A DNA stretch of 64,000 bases, taken from assembly GCF_036324365.1 (NCBI RefSeq), contig NZ_CP137080.1, forward strand, positions 744,001 to 808,000. The letters are read 5' to 3'. Each line of letters starts with the position of its first letter. Position 1 is the first letter of the stretch. A model generated the notes under the pieces. It did not search any database. It worked only from the letters and a program-made list of their open reading frames with translations, and was not told the origin of the DNA. A program made the translations under genes and the position numbers. Shown here piece after piece: positions 25,788 to 36,534 of this stretch. The stretch is from Microbacterium limosum. Lineage in GTDB: Bacteria > Actinomycetota > Actinomycetes > Actinomycetales > Microbacteriaceae.

Positions 25788-25854
25788 GCGCGATCGCACC
25801 CACGGCCGCTCCGGCCGCGGATTCGATGCCCGCGCGCGACACGCGGCGCAATCC

Positions 25855-25870
25855 TCGAAGATATGTCCGG
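25855..25870 (+). promoter_or_regulatory. LexA (SOS) box upstream of recA
   Basis: TCGAAGATATGTCCGG matches the actinobacterial LexA consensus TCGAAC-N4-GTTCGA at 9 of 12 positions. It sits 7 nt upstream of the TACGCT -10 hexamer (25878-25883), overlapping the spacer/-35 region, as expected for repression of recA. Confidence 0.65.
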
Positions 25871-25877
25871 TCGGGCG

Positions 25878-25883
25878 TACGCT
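25878..25883 (+). promoter_or_regulatory. -10 element TACGCT of recA
   Basis: TACGCT is followed after 7 nt by the triplets ATG GGA TAG (25891-25899). The recA mRNA would thus begin with a two-codon open frame, then a ~170-nt leader with small hairpins (25898-25913; 25999-26016) before the recA start. A second possible -10, TAGCGT, lies at 25957-25962. Confidence 0.5.
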
Positions 25884-26068
25884 CCTTCACATGGGATAGG
25901 AGAGGGTGCTCTCCCCGGTACATCCCGCGTCCGTCGGCAATGTCGGAGGCCGGATCTAGCGTGGGGAACCCACTCACCCAACGCCTTGTCGAACGGCGGC
26001 GGATCGCTCGATCCGCGGGCGACGACAGCCTGCAGGCGACCGGAATGCGAGATCAGAAGGAGCACCCC

Positions 26069-27117
<1,049 letters not shown>

Positions 27118-27118
<1 letters not shown>

Positions 27119-27831
27119 TGGCGGTCCGCTTCTCCGACGGGGGCGGGGAGAGTCTCGCCCCCGTCCTCCCGCTCTTCCCCCGCGCCGTTCGCCCCTCGGG
27201 GGAGGAGCCCGGGCGCCCCGGGTCCGGGAGCACGGCGTGGCACGAGGAGGAGTGCCACCCCGACGCGCATGCGGCGCCCGTGACCCCGGCATGGCCGGCC
27301 TGGAACGCCGTGTCGGATGAAGAGACGCCGGTACCCGCCGCCGAGCGGATCGATGCGGCCGAGCAGCTGCTGCTGAAGAGGCTGCGCGGGCGTCAGCTCT
27401 CCGTCGAGGAGGCGCGCTCGCTCCTGATGGAGCGCGAGCTCGACGCCGACGAGGCGGAGGGGATCGTCGGCGACTTCGAGCGCCGGGGCTATCTCGACGA
27501 TGCACGACTGGCCGACCAGCTCGTGCACGGGGCCCTCTCCCGCAAGGCCCAGGGTGCGCGCGCGATCGCGCAGGCGCTGACCGCTCGGGGCATCTCCCGT
27601 GAGGTGGTCGATGCCGTGATGGCGGACCTGCCCGACGACGAGGCCGAGCGAGCGCTCGAGTTCGCGCGGCAGAAGGTCCGCGCCATGCGCTCGCTCGAAC
27701 GCGACGCCGCACTGAGACGGCTGCACGGGCAGCTCGCCCGGCGCGGCTTCGGAGGACCGGTCGCGATGACGGCGGCGCGCACCGCCCTCGACGAGGCGGG
27801 CATCGGAGCGTCGGGCCCCCGATTCCGCTGA
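27118..27831 (+). CDS. recX: Recombination regulator RecX
   Basis: 237 residues; ATG 27118 shares its A with the recA TGA. The three-helix RecX repeats occupy residues ~75-230 (AAEQLLLKRLRGRQLSVEEA, ERRGYLDDARLADQLVHGAL, AAAL-type repeats to the end). The first ~70 residues are a Pro/Gly-rich extension not needed for the fold. RecX binds RecA filaments and limits their growth. The overlap implies translational coupling to recA. Confidence 0.92.
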
Positions 27832-27882
27832 GCCGGCCCGTCGCCGACGACCGCCCCCGCACCGGCAGGCGGCACACGCTCG

Positions 27883-27888
27883 TAGAAT
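27883..27888 (+). promoter_or_regulatory. -10 element TAGAAT for miaB
   Basis: TAGAAT ends 9 nt before ATG 27898, consistent with leaderless or near-leaderless initiation. Confidence 0.5.
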
Positions 27889-27897
27889 CGATGGATC

Positions 27898-29445
27898 ATG
27901 TCCTCTCCCTCCTCCGCCCCGACGCTCATCGCGCCCTCGCCCGCCGCGCACGCCCCCGATGGAGCGGTGCGCACGTACGAGGTGCGTACGTTCGGGTGCC
28001 AGATGAACGTCCACGACTCTGAGCGCCTCTCCGGGTCGCTCGAGAGCGCGGGGTACGTGCGCGCCGAGGCGGGAACCGACGCCGACGTCGTGATCATCAA
28101 CACGTGCGCCGTGCGCGACAACGCCGCCGGCAAGCTCTACGGCACGCTCGGCCACCTCAAGTCGCGCAAGGACAAGCGCGAAGGCATGCAGATCGCGGTC
28201 GGCGGATGCCTCGCGCAGATGGACAAGCAGACGGTGCTCGAGAAGGCGCCGTGGGTCGACGTCGTCTTCGGCACGCACAACATGGGGTCGCTGCCGAACC
28301 TCCTCGAGCGCGCGCGCCACAACGACGAGGCGCAGCTCGAGATCCTCGAGTCCCTCGAGGTCTTCCCCTCGACCCTTCCCACCAAGCGCGACGCGGTGCA
28401 CAGCGGGTGGGTGTCGATCTCCGTCGGGTGCAACAACACCTGCACGTTCTGCATCGTGCCGAGCCTGCGCGGCAAGGAGCGCGACAGACGGCCCGGCGAC
28501 ATCCTCAGCGAGATCAAGCTCCTCGTCGACGACGGCGCGATCGAGGTGACGTTGCTCGGCCAGAACGTCAACTCCTACGGCGTGGAGTTCGGCGACCGCC
28601 ACGCCTTCGGCAAGCTACTGCGCGCCGCGGGCGAGATCGACGGCCTCGAGCGCATCCGCTTCACGAGCCCCCATCCGGCGGCGTTCACCGACGACGTCAT
28701 CGACGCGATGGCGGAGACTCCCGCGGTCATGCCGCAGCTGCACATGCCGCTCCAGTCCGGCAGCGACCGCGTGCTGAGGGCGATGCGCCGCTCGTACCGC
28801 AGCGAGCGATTCCTCGGCATCCTCGACCGCGTGCGCTCGAAGATCCCGCACGCGGCGATCTCCACCGACATCATCGTCGGCTTCCCCGGAGAGAGCGACG
28901 AGGACTTCGAAGACACCCTGCGCGTCGTGGAGAAGGCGCGTTTCGCCAGCGCGTTCACGTTCCAGTACTCCATCCGCGAGGGCACCCCCGCGGCGACGAT
29001 GCCGGATCAGGTTCCGAAGGCCGTCGTCCAGGAGCGCTACGAGCGACTCGTGGCGCTGCAGGAGCGCATCAGCCTGGAGGAGAACGCCGCGCAGGTCGGC
29101 CGTGAGGTGCAGGTGCTGGTCTCCACCGGAGAGGGCAAGAAGGATGCCGCGACCCACCGCCTGACGGGCCGCGCCGAAGACAGCCGACTCGTGCACTTCG
29201 AGGTGCCGCCGGGATCCGAGACGCCGCGTCCCGGCGACGTCGTGACGGCGATCGTCACGCACGCGGCCCCGTTCCACCTCCTGGCCGACTCCCCGGACGC
29301 CGCGCCGCTGCGCATCCGCCGCACGCGCGCGGGGGACGCCTGGGACCGCTCGCAGAGCGAGTCGTGCGCGGTGCCCGCGCCCTCGGCATCCGGCGCCCCG
29401 CGTGCCGTCTCGCTCGGTCTGCCCGCCCTGCGTCCCCGCGCGTGA
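27898..29445 (+). CDS. miaB: tRNA-2-methylthio-N6-dimethylallyladenosine synthase (MiaB)
   Basis: 515 residues. The N-terminal UPF0004 domain has cysteines C34, C70 and C104 for the auxiliary cluster. The radical-SAM motif CNNTCTFC gives C178, C182 and C185. A TRAM domain lies near 425-480 ([13 protein letters not shown] to [17 protein letters not shown]). It adds the methylthio group at C2 of i6A37 in tRNA, after MiaA has isoprenylated the base. miaA follows with a GTGA overlap, so substrate-making and substrate-using enzymes are coupled. The Ser/Pro-rich N-terminal ~24 residues are extra. Confidence 0.95.
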   Translation: MSSPSSAPTLIAPSPAAHAPDGAVRTYEVRTFGCQMNVHDSERLSGSLESAGYVRAEAGTDADVVIINTCAVRDNAAGKLYGTLGHLKSRKDKREGMQIAVGGCLAQMDKQTVLEKAPWVDVVFGTHNMGSLPNLLERARHNDEAQLEILESLEVFPSTLPTKRDAVHSGWVSISVGCNNTCTFCIVPSLRGKERDRRPGDILSEIKLLVDDGAIEVTLLGQNVNSYGVEFGDRHAFGKLLRAAGEIDGLERIRFTSPHPAAFTDDVIDAMAETPAVMPQLHMPLQSGSDRVLRAMRRSYRSERFLGILDRVRSKIPHAAISTDIIVGFPGESDEDFEDTLRVVEKARFASAFTFQYSIREGTPAATMPDQVPKAVVQERYERLVALQERISLEENAAQVGREVQVLVSTGEGKKDAATHRLTGRAEDSRLVHFEVPPGSETPRPGDVVTAIVTHAAPFHLLADSPDAAPLRIRRTRAGDAWDRSQSESCAVPAPSASGAPRAVSLGLPALRPRA

Positions 29446-30371
29446 TCGCACACCCCGCCGCCGCACCCTCACTCTGGGCCGTCGTCGGGGCCACCGGCAC
29501 GGGCAAGAGCGAGCTCTCGCTCGATCTCGCCGAGGCGTTCGCCGCCCGGGGCGCGGCGGCGGAGATCGTCAACGCCGACGCGATGCAGCTCTACCGCGGG
29601 ATGGACATCGGCACGGCGAAGCTCCCGGTGCACGAGCGGCGCGGCATCCCGCATCATCTTCTCGACGTGCTGGAGGTGAGCGAGGACGCCGCGGTCGCGG
29701 CGTATCAGGCAGCGGCCCGGGAGGCGATCTCGGGCATCCTCTCGCGCGGGGCGCACGCGATACTCGTCGGCGGCTCGGGGCTGTACGTCTCCAGCGTGCT
29801 GTTCGACTTCTCGTTCCCGCCGCGCGACGAGCGGCGGCGCGGCGAGCTCGAGGCCGAACTCGCAGAGCGCGGCCCCGGCCCCCTGTTCGCCCGGCTGCGG
29901 GAGCTCGACCCGGCCACGGCGGCGCGGATCGACGCGCGCAACGGCCGGAGGATCGTGCGTGCGCTCGAGGTTCTCGCCCAGGGCGCCCGGACGCACGGCG
30001 CCGCGCTTCCCGAGCAGCCGCGCGCGTGGCGGCCGGCGAGGATCGTGGGCCTGCACGAGGAGCGGGCGACCCTCGTCCAGCGGTTGGACGCGCGGGTCGA
30101 GCGGATGTGGGAGCAGGGGCTGCCCGCCGAGGTGGACGCACTCCGCGCCGCCGGCCTCGAACGGGGAATGACGGCTCGGCGCGCGATCGGCTACGCGCAG
30201 GCCCTCGCCCAGCGGGAGGGCGAGCTGACGGAGGCCGAGGCGATCGCCCAGACGCAGGCCCTCACCCGCAGATACGCCCGTCGGCAGGTGTCGTGGTTCC
30301 GCCGCTACGAGGCGGTGCGGTGGATGCCCGCGGGCGGCGCCGATGCGGCATCCCTGGTCGCCGCGGGTTGA
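29442..30371 (+). CDS. miaA: tRNA dimethylallyltransferase (MiaA)
   Basis: 309 residues from GTG 29442, overlapping the miaB stop (GTGA). The P-loop GATGTGKS (16-23), [26 protein letters not shown] and the C-terminal [10 protein letters not shown] are typical. It transfers a dimethylallyl group from DMAPP to A37 of tRNAs that read UNN codons, thus sharing precursor with the carotenoid pathway. Confidence 0.95.
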   Translation: MIAHPAAAPSLWAVVGATGTGKSELSLDLAEAFAARGAAAEIVNADAMQLYRGMDIGTAKLPVHERRGIPHHLLDVLEVSEDAAVAAYQAAAREAISGILSRGAHAILVGGSGLYVSSVLFDFSFPPRDERRRGELEAELAERGPGPLFARLRELDPATAARIDARNGRRIVRALEVLAQGARTHGAALPEQPRAWRPARIVGLHEERATLVQRLDARVERMWEQGLPAEVDALRAAGLERGMTARRAIGYAQALAQREGELTEAEAIAQTQALTRRYARRQVSWFRRYEAVRWMPAGGADAASLVAAG

Positions 30372-30403
30372 TCCGGGGGCGGATGACGGCGGCCGCGCCG
30401 AAC

Positions 30404-30409
30404 TAGGCT
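30404..30409 (+). promoter_or_regulatory. -10 element TAGGCT for dapF
   Basis: TAGGCT ends 6 nt before ATG 30416; leaderless geometry. Confidence 0.6.
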
Positions 30410-30415
30410 GGGAGC

Positions 30416-31285
30416 ATGCCCACCATCGCGTTCACGAAGGGTCACGGGACGGGGAACGACTTCGTCATCGTCGCCGACCCCGACGGCCAGCTGGACTTCT
30501 CCGACGCCCAGGTCGCCGCGCTGTGCGACCGCCGCTTCGGCATCGGGGCCGACGGGCTGCTGCGCGTGGTGCGATCGGCCGCGCTCGCGGAGGGGGCGGA
30601 TGCCGCGGCATCCGGCGCCGAGTGGTTCATGGACTACCGCAACGCCGACGGCTCCGCGGCCGAGATGTGCGGCAACGGCATCCGCGTCTACGCGCGCTAC
30701 CTCGCCGACGCGGGCCTCGCGGTGATCGACGGCGAAGGCATCCTCATCGGCACGCGCGCGGGAACCAAGCTCGTCACGCGCGTCGAGTCCGGTTTCGAGG
30801 TCGATCTCGGCACGTGGACCGTCGACGAGGACGGACCGCTGGTCCGGGCGCGCGGGCTGGTCGTCGCCCGCCCCGGACTCGGCATCGACGTCGGGAATCC
30901 TCACGTGATCGTGGCGCTGCCGGGCGACGACGAGCTCGACGGGCTCGATCTGTCGTGGCGGCCGGTGCTCGACCCGGAGCCCCCGGCCGGCGCGAACGTG
31001 GAGTTCGCGGTACCCGCCGACCCGCTCGTGCAGGCGGGCGTCGGCGTCATCCGGATGCGGGTGTTCGAGCGGGGCGTCGGCGAAACCCTGAGCTGCGGGA
31101 CCGGCGTCGCCGCCGCGGCGCTCGCCGTGCGTCACTGGGCGGGGGCCGGTGCGCCCGACGTGTGGCGCGTCACGGTCCCGGGCGGCGAGCTGGGCGTGCG
31201 GATCCAGGCGCACGACGGGGGCGCGCACGTGCTGCTGTCGGGCCCCGCGACGCTGGTGTACTCGGGGGAGGTCGCCCTCGCCTGA
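30416..31285 (+). CDS. dapF: Diaminopimelate epimerase
   Basis: 289 residues starting [19 protein letters not shown]. The two catalytic cysteines are C85 ([10 protein letters not shown]) and C227 (LSCGTGVAA). It converts LL- to meso-diaminopimelate for lysine and, in many actinobacteria, peptidoglycan. Microbacterium cell walls often use lysine or ornithine instead, so lysine supply may be the main use here (inference). A hairpin at 31300-31323 separates it from the convergent methyltransferase gene. It contains one copy of the 16-bp palindrome GGATGCCGCGGCATCC (30598-30613). Confidence 0.95.
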   Translation: MPTIAFTKGHGTGNDFVIVADPDGQLDFSDAQVAALCDRRFGIGADGLLRVVRSAALAEGADAAASGAEWFMDYRNADGSAAEMCGNGIRVYARYLADAGLAVIDGEGILIGTRAGTKLVTRVESGFEVDLGTWTVDEDGPLVRARGLVVARPGLGIDVGNPHVIVALPGDDELDGLDLSWRPVLDPEPPAGANVEFAVPADPLVQAGVGVIRMRVFERGVGETLSCGTGVAAAALAVRHWAGAGAPDVWRVTVPGGELGVRIQAHDGGAHVLLSGPATLVYSGEVALA

Positions 31286-31299
31286 CGGCCGAGGCGGTT

Positions 31300-31323
31300 C
31301 GCCCGCCGGAGCGAGGGCGGGCG
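31300..31323. terminator. GC-rich hairpin between dapF and the methyltransferase gene
   Basis: CGCCCGCC (31300-31307) pairs with GGCGGGCG (31316-31323) around an 8-nt loop, in the 39-bp gap where the two genes converge. Confidence 0.6.
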
Positions 31324-31324
31324 G

Positions 31325-31969
31325 TCAGCCGACGATGTCCACCGGCGCGGTCGGCGGGGTGCCGTGCCGGCGCACCTTCAGCACCCGGTAGCCACGACCC
31401 GTCGCGGCTCGGTGCACGCTGAAGCCCTTCTCGAACGTCGCGGCGAGCCAGCGCTGCAGCGAATCCGATCCGAGGTTCCGCTGCACCACGAGCCATGCGT
31501 CGCTGCGTTCGTCCAGCCGGGGTATCCACCGCTCGAGCAGTCCGTGCAGTTCGTTCTTGCCGACCCGGATGGGCGGGTTCGAGCGGATGGAGCGGAAGCG
31601 CACGTCGTCGGGAACATCCTCGGGCAGCCGGGCGTTGACATTGTCGAGGCCCAACTCGGCGGCGTTGCGTCGGACGAGATCCAGGGCCCTCTCGTTCACG
31701 TCCACGGCCCAGATCGTCGCGTGCGGCGACTGCAGGGCGAGGGTCAGCGCCACGGGGCCCCAGCCGCAGCCGAGGTCCAGGAGATTCCCGCCGGGAGGGG
31801 CGGGGGGAGTGTTGGCCAGCAGCACGGCGGTCCCGGCATCCAGGCGGTCGGGACTGAAGACCCCGCCGGCGGTGGTCACCTCCCTCTCTCGACCATGGAG
31901 GGGAACACGGATGCGACGGAGCTTCTCGGCGCTGGCGGGGGACGCAGAGAAGTAGTGGTCGCTCGCCAT
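31325..31969 (-). CDS. RsmC/YbxB-like class I methyltransferase (putative rRNA guanine-N2 type)
   Basis: 214 residues from ATG 31969. The SAM-binding motif I is LLDLGCGWGPVALTLAL, followed by VDVNERALDLVRRNAAELG. The NPPIRVGK motif (SNPPIRVGKNELHGLLERWIP) is the signature of the 16S rRNA G1207-type N2-methyltransferase family. It lacks the extra N-terminal domain of E. coli RsmC and matches the single-domain form. The exact substrate is inferred. A minus-strand TACGCT at 31982-31977 lies 7 nt upstream of the ATG. Confidence 0.85.
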   Translation of the reverse strand: MASDHYFSASPASAEKLRRIRVPLHGREREVTTAGGVFSPDRLDAGTAVLLANTPPAPPGGNLLDLGCGWGPVALTLALQSPHATIWAVDVNERALDLVRRNAAELGLDNVNARLPEDVPDDVRFRSIRSNPPIRVGKNELHGLLERWIPRLDERSDAWLVVQRNLGSDSLQRWLAATFEKGFSVHRAATGRGYRVLKVRRHGTPPTAPVDIVG

Positions 31970-31976
31970 GGGAGCG

Positions 31977-31982
31977 AGCGTA
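31977..31982 (-). promoter_or_regulatory. -10 element TACGCT (minus strand) for 31325-31969
   Basis: On the minus strand TACGCT is followed by seven bases and then the ATG at 31969; leaderless geometry. Confidence 0.5.
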
Positions 31983-32009
31983 GCGGGTCTGCCGCCCGAC
32001 GCGGGAGAC

Positions 32010-32015
32010 TAGAGT
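32010..32015 (+). promoter_or_regulatory. -10 element TAGAGT for hflX
   Basis: TAGAGT gives a ~70-nt leader containing a bulged hairpin: CGCCGCG plus GGGGC (32023-32036) against GCCCCGCGGCG (32040-32050). A ribosome site GAGAGGA (32080-32086) follows. Confidence 0.45.
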
Positions 32016-32091
32016 GCACAGACGCCGCGGAGGGGCACTGCCCCGCGGCGACGACGAGTGCGCGGCACGGCCGCGCACCGAGAGGACATCG

Positions 32092-33612
32092 ATGACGGAC
32101 AACACCCCACAGACCCCCGAGACCCCGGAGCTCGCCGACGACGCCGTCGCGCGTGTGCTGGCACGCGCCGACGCGCGCGCGGGGGTGCGGGTCTTCGGCG
32201 GCGCGCAGGCGCTGCAGGGTACCCGGACCACCGATCGAGGCGGCGACGACGGCGACCAGTGGGACCTCGAGGACCGGCAGGCGCTGCGCCGCGTCCCGGG
32301 TCTTTCCACGGAGCTCGAGGACGTCACCGAGGTCGAGTACCGGCAGCTGCGCCTGGAGAACGTGGTTCTGGCGGGGGTCTATCCGCAGGGCGAGCAGGAG
32401 GATGCCGAGAACTCGCTTCGCGAGCTCGCGGCGCTGTGCGAGACCGCCGGGGCGATCGTCCTCGACGGCGTGCTGCAGCGGCGACCGCATCCGGACCCGG
32501 CCACCTACCTCGGCCGGGGCAAGGCCGAGGAGCTGCGCGACCTCGTCGCGGCGGTCGGCGCCGACACGATCGTCGTGGACACGGAGCTCGCGCCGAGCCA
32601 GCGCCGCGCCCTCGAGGACGTGGCGAAGGTGAAGGTCATCGACCGCACGACCGTCATCCTCGACATCTTCAGCCAGCACGCCAAGAGCCGGGAGGGCAAG
32701 GCGCAGGTCGAGCTCGCGCAGCTCGAGTACCTCCTCCCGCGTCTGCGCGGATGGGGTGAGTCCATGAGCCGTCAGGCCGGTGGCCAGGTCGGCGCAGGCG
32801 GCGCGGGGATGGGCTCGCGCGGTCCCGGTGAGACGAAGATCGAGCTCGATCGGCGCCGCATCCGCACCCGCATGGCTCAGCTGCGTCGTCAGATCCGCGA
32901 CTTCGCGCCGGCGCGCGATGCCAAGCGGGCCGAGCGCAAGCGCAACACGATCCCGTCCGTCGCGATCGCCGGATACACCAACGCGGGCAAGTCGAGTCTT
33001 CTCAACCGCCTCACCCGCGCGGGAGTGCTCGTCGAGAACGCGCTCTTCGCGACGCTGGATGCCACCGTACGCCGCTCGGAGACGGCCGATGGCCGTGTCT
33101 ACACGCTCACCGACACCGTCGGCTTCGTGCGGAACCTGCCTCATCAGCTCGTGGAGGCGTTCCGTTCGACGCTCGAGGAGGTCGCCGGATCCGATGTCAT
33201 CCTCCACGTCGTCGACGCAGCGCATCCCGACCCCGCCGGCCAGCTTGCGACGGTGCGGGACGTCATGGGGGATGTCGGGGCCCGCGGCATCCGCGAGATC
33301 GTCGTCTTCAACAAGGCCGATCTTCTCGACGACGACGAGCGCCTCGTGCTGCGGGGCCTGGAGCCGGGGGCCCACTTCGTCTCCTCCCGCACGGGCGAGG
33401 GCATCCCCGAGCTGCGGGCCGCGGTGGAGGAGGCGCTGCCGCTGCCCGCCGTCGAGGTGCACGCGCTCGTGCCGTACGACCGCGGTGATCTCGTGTCTGC
33501 GGCGCACGACTCCGGGCTGATCGTGTCGGAGCGTCATGAAGAGGGCGGCACCGCGCTGCACGCGCACGTCTCGGCACGCTTGGCGGTGGAGTTCGCCCCG
33601 TTCCTGCGGTGA
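32092..33612 (+). CDS. hflX: Ribosome-associated GTPase HflX
   Basis: 506 residues from ATG 32092. The N-terminal HflX domain is followed by the Gly-rich linker (SRQAGGQVGAGGAGMGSRGP) and an adjoining GETKIELDRRRI segment. The G domain has P-loop GYTNAGKSS (about 293-301), DTVGFVRNLP (G3) and FNKADLL (G4). HflX splits stalled or stressed 70S ribosomes in other bacteria. The gene diverges from the methyltransferase gene and converges on the S9 peptidase gene with only 13 bp between stops. Confidence 0.95.
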   Translation: MTDNTPQTPETPELADDAVARVLARADARAGVRVFGGAQALQGTRTTDRGGDDGDQWDLEDRQALRRVPGLSTELEDVTEVEYRQLRLENVVLAGVYPQGEQEDAENSLRELAALCETAGAIVLDGVLQRRPHPDPATYLGRGKAEELRDLVAAVGADTIVVDTELAPSQRRALEDVAKVKVIDRTTVILDIFSQHAKSREGKAQVELAQLEYLLPRLRGWGESMSRQAGGQVGAGGAGMGSRGPGETKIELDRRRIRTRMAQLRRQIRDFAPARDAKRAERKRNTIPSVAIAGYTNAGKSSLLNRLTRAGVLVENALFATLDATVRRSETADGRVYTLTDTVGFVRNLPHQLVEAFRSTLEEVAGSDVILHVVDAAHPDPAGQLATVRDVMGDVGARGIREIVVFNKADLLDDDERLVLRGLEPGAHFVSSRTGEGIPELRAAVEEALPLPAVEVHALVPYDRGDLVSAAHDSGLIVSERHEEGGTALHAHVSARLAVEFAPFLR

Positions 33613-33625
33613 CCCGCGCCGCCGC

Positions 33626-35548
33626 TCAGTGCAGCGGGAGCGTCGGGACGCCGGGCGTTTCGAACCCGAAGACCTGACCGAGGAAGCTCAGTTCGCTCTC
33701 GAGCGCCGTCACGATCGTCTCGGCACGACGGAAGCCGTGGGACTCGCCCTCGAACACCACGAGGGCGTGCGGGATGCCGCGGGCGGCCAGCGCGTCGCGC
33801 ACGGCTTCGGACTGCGCCGGCGGCACGACGGGGTCGTCCGCGCCCTGCAGCAGCAGGACCGGTGCCGTGAGCCGATCCGTGCGGCTCAGCGGGGAGCGTT
33901 CGATGTAGACGCTCTCGGCCTCGGGCAGGGGGCCCACAAGACCGTCGAGGTAGCGCGCCTCGAAGTCATGCGTATCGGCGGCGAGGGCGCGCAGGTCCGC
34001 GACGCCGTAGCGGCTGATGCCGGCTGAGAACGCGTCGCTGGTCGTCAGCGCCGACAACACGGTCCATCCGCCGGCGGATCCGCCCTTGATCGCGAGGCGA
34101 TCGGGGTCGGCGAGACCGGCCTCGGCCAGCCCGCGCGCCGCGGCGACGACGTCGTCCACGTCGACGACGCCCCACTGACCGAGCAGCCGCTCACGATAGG
34201 CGCGCCCGTAGCCGCTCGACCCGCCGTAGTTCACGTCGAGGACGCCGATGCCACGGCTCGTGAAGTACGCGACGGCGGGGGATGCCTCGCCCGCGACGTG
34301 CGCGGTCGGTCCGCCGTGCACGGTGACGACATAGGGCGGCCGCTCGTCCTCCGGGGCGGCGACGCCGGGGTTGGTGGGCGGATAGACGAAGGCGTGCACG
34401 GGGCCGTGCGGACCCTCGACGGTGAGCTCCCGTGCCCGCGGGTACCAGGCCGGGTTGCGCCCGAGGTCGCCGCCGCGCACCCGCACGGGGGCCGACGCGC
34501 CTGCGGAGGCGTCGACGAGCCAGAGGCCGGCGGGGACCTCCGCGCCGGCCCCGGTGACGAGGAGCCGGTCGCCGTCGGCGTCGCGCACGAGAATCTGTGC
34601 GCTGAGCGGCGTCGCGAGGGGGCGGGCGCCCTCGTCGTCGATGACGATGAGCTCGTCGCGACCCTGCGTGCGGGCGGCCACGATACGACCCGGGCCCGTC
34701 GGTGTGAACCACCGTGCCCCGAGGTTCCAGAGCGGGCCGCCGGTGTCGGCGTCGCCGTGCGTCAGCACGGTCGCCTCTCCCGAGCCCACATCGTGCCGGA
34801 CGAGCTGCCAGCGGCCGGAGGAGTCGGTGGTGTAGAGGAGCGTGTCGTCGTCGATCCATGCCGGCTGCAGGACGGATTCGCCGGGGCCGCCCGCGAGGAC
34901 GCGCTCCGTGCCGCCCTCGGCGACGACGAGGGTCGTGGCGTCCCACGGCATGGACGGGTGGGACCACGCGATGAAGGCCAGGCGGTCGCCCCGTGGCGAC
35001 AACGCGGGCGCGGCGAAGAAGTCGTGCCCCGCCGCGAGGACCACCAGGCGGCCGGAGTCCTCCGCCGCGGAACCGTCGAGCGGGACCTCCATGATCGCGC
35101 GCTCCGGCACGCGGGCCTCGCCGTGCCGCTCGCTCACGGCGAGCAGACGGCCGCCCGCGATGGTCAGGTCGGCGAAGCGCAGGCCGTCACCCGCGGGGGT
35201 CAGCGCACGGGGGGCCGCTCCGGCGTCGGGGGACAGCCGGTATATCCGCTGGTCGGAATGCTCGACGAAGACGAGGTCGTCGCCGAGCGCCGCCCACGCG
35301 CCGCCGCCGTACTCGTGCACCCGGGATCGCGCGCTCCAGGGCGCGGGAAGCACCACTTCCGGTTCATCGCCCGGCCTGGTTCCCGGCACGCTCAGGATCG
35401 CCGTCCGGCCGCGCTCGGCCGGCAGCGATTCGCTCCACCAGATGCGATCGGCGACGAAGCGGGCGCCGTCGATGCGCGGCGCACCGCGGGTGACCTCGTG
35501 GGCATCCAACGGCGAGGGCCAGGACCCGAAGGGCAGTGTCGTGGTCAT
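33626..35548 (-). CDS. S9 family (prolyl oligopeptidase-type) peptidase
   Basis: 640 residues. An N-terminal seven-bladed beta-propeller (residues ~40-380) is followed by an alpha/beta-hydrolase domain with nucleophile GGSAGGW (about 489-495), acid GADDPVVP and histidine ESHGFRRAE. No signal peptide is visible, so it is probably cytoplasmic. These enzymes cleave short peptides or act as acylaminoacyl peptidases. ATG 35548 is preceded by minus-strand TAGCCT and GAAGGA, usable as leaderless promoter or ribosome site. Confidence 0.88.
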   Translation of the reverse strand: MTTTLPFGSWPSPLDAHEVTRGAPRIDGARFVADRIWWSESLPAERGRTAILSVPGTRPGDEPEVVLPAPWSARSRVHEYGGGAWAALGDDLVFVEHSDQRIYRLSPDAGAAPRALTPAGDGLRFADLTIAGGRLLAVSERHGEARVPERAIMEVPLDGSAAEDSGRLVVLAAGHDFFAAPALSPRGDRLAFIAWSHPSMPWDATTLVVAEGGTERVLAGGPGESVLQPAWIDDDTLLYTTDSSGRWQLVRHDVGSGEATVLTHGDADTGGPLWNLGARWFTPTGPGRIVAARTQGRDELIVIDDEGARPLATPLSAQILVRDADGDRLLVTGAGAEVPAGLWLVDASAGASAPVRVRGGDLGRNPAWYPRARELTVEGPHGPVHAFVYPPTNPGVAAPEDERPPYVVTVHGGPTAHVAGEASPAVAYFTSRGIGVLDVNYGGSSGYGRAYRERLLGQWGVVDVDDVVAAARGLAEAGLADPDRLAIKGGSAGGWTVLSALTTSDAFSAGISRYGVADLRALAADTHDFEARYLDGLVGPLPEAESVYIERSPLSRTDRLTAPVLLLQGADDPVVPPAQSEAVRDALAARGIPHALVVFEGESHGFRRAETIVTALESELSFLGQVFGFETPGVPTLPLH

Positions 35549-35554
35549 TCCTTC

Positions 35555-35560
35555 AGGCTA
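35555..35560 (-). promoter_or_regulatory. -10 element TAGCCT (minus strand) for the S9 peptidase
   Basis: TAGCCT on the minus strand is 6 nt before the ATG at 35548. It lies in the 41-bp gap downstream of lexA, so the peptidase need not depend on the lexA promoter. Confidence 0.5.
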
Positions 35561-35589
35561 CGCGTGCCCGGTGCGCCGGCCCCGGGGGG

Positions 35590-36294
35590 TCAGACCGCAC
35601 GGAGCACCGCGACGACCTTGCCGAGCACGCTCGCGTGGTCACCGAGGATCGGCTCGAAAGCGGAGTTGCGGGGCAGCAGCCACGTGTGGCCGTCGCGGCG
35701 GCGGAACGTCTTGACGGTGGCCTCGTCGTCGAGCATCGCCGCGACGATATCGCCGTTCTCGGCATCCGCCTGGGAGCGCACGACGACCCAGTCGCCGTCG
35801 CAGATCGCGGCGTCGATCATGGAATCGCCGCTGACCTTGAGCATGAAGAGGTCGCCCTTGCCCACGAGCTGACGGGGGAGCGGGAAGATCTCCTCGACCT
35901 GCTGATCGGCGGTGATCGGGACGCCGGCGGCGATGCGTCCTACGAGGGGGACGAGCGCGGCATCCCCCAGCGACGGGGCCACGTCGGCGGGATTCTCGCC
36001 GCTGAGGCCCGGAAGATCGATCAGCACCTCGATGGCGCGCGTCTTCCCGGAGTCGCGGCGGAGGTAGCCCGACAGCTCCAACTGGTTGAGCTGGTGCGTG
36101 ACGCTCGAGAGTGAGCGCAGGCCGACGGCGTCGCCGATCTCGCGCATGCTGGGTGGATATCCCTGCCGCTGGATGGCGCGCTGGATGACCTCGAGGATCG
36201 CGATCTGCTTGTCGCTCAGGCTCTTGCGGCGCCGGGTGCGGCGCCGTTCCGGGCTGTCCTCGCCGAGCTCCGCGTCGGGCTGGTCGGTGGTCAT
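35590..36294 (-). CDS. lexA: SOS repressor LexA
   Basis: 234 residues from ATG 36294 with AAGGAG 7 nt upstream; ATG 36309 is a less likely alternative. The N-terminal winged helix-turn-helix ([27 protein letters not shown]) binds TCGAAC-type boxes. The self-cleavage bond is A123-G124 (RIAAGVPI), with catalytic S158 (GDSMIDAAI) and K195 (ATVKTF). RecA-ssDNA filaments stimulate the cleavage. Candidate LexA boxes occur in the divergent region upstream (autoregulation), before the LysM gene and before recA. Confidence 0.96.
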   Translation of the reverse strand: MTTDQPDAELGEDSPERRRTRRRKSLSDKQIAILEVIQRAIQRQGYPPSMREIGDAVGLRSLSSVTHQLNQLELSGYLRRDSGKTRAIEVLIDLPGLSGENPADVAPSLGDAALVPLVGRIAAGVPITADQQVEEIFPLPRQLVGKGDLFMLKVSGDSMIDAAICDGDWVVVRSQADAENGDIVAAMLDDEATVKTFRRRDGHTWLLPRNSAFEPILGDHASVLGKVVAVLRAV

Positions 36295-36374
36295 CGGGCT
36301 CTCCTTCATGCCGCGCGGCTCCAATGTCGGTGGCCCCTGGTGGACTGTGCGCACATCGGCCGCCACGGTCGAAA

Positions 36375-36414
36375 GGTTATCCGACAGCGATGGCGGATCG
36401 GCACATTCGTTCGA
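36375..36414 (-). promoter_or_regulatory. lexA promoter with LexA-box half site
   Basis: On the minus strand, TCGAACGAATGTGCCG (36414-36399) has a perfect TCGAAC half and a weak second half. About 18 nt downstream is TAACCT (36380-36375), a plausible -10. A further TCGAAC half site lies at 36447-36442 on the same strand. Confidence 0.5.
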
Positions 36415-36455
36415 GCGTGTCGACCGATCATCCCCACACACGTTCGAAGAGGGTG

Positions 36456-36488
36456 TTGACGAATGAGCGTATTCGAAGATAGGTTCGG
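36456..36488 (+). promoter_or_regulatory. SOS promoter of the LysM gene (-35, -10 and LexA box)
   Basis: TTGACG (36456-36461), an 18-nt spacer and TAGGTT (36480-36485) form a good housekeeping promoter. TCGAAGATAGGTTCGG (36473-36488) matches the LexA consensus at 10 of 12 informative positions and contains the -10 hexamer, so bound LexA would block it. Confidence 0.75.
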
Positions 36489-36534
36489 AACACAGATTCG
36501 CACCCGCACCGCCCGCCGTACGAAGGAGGAGCCC

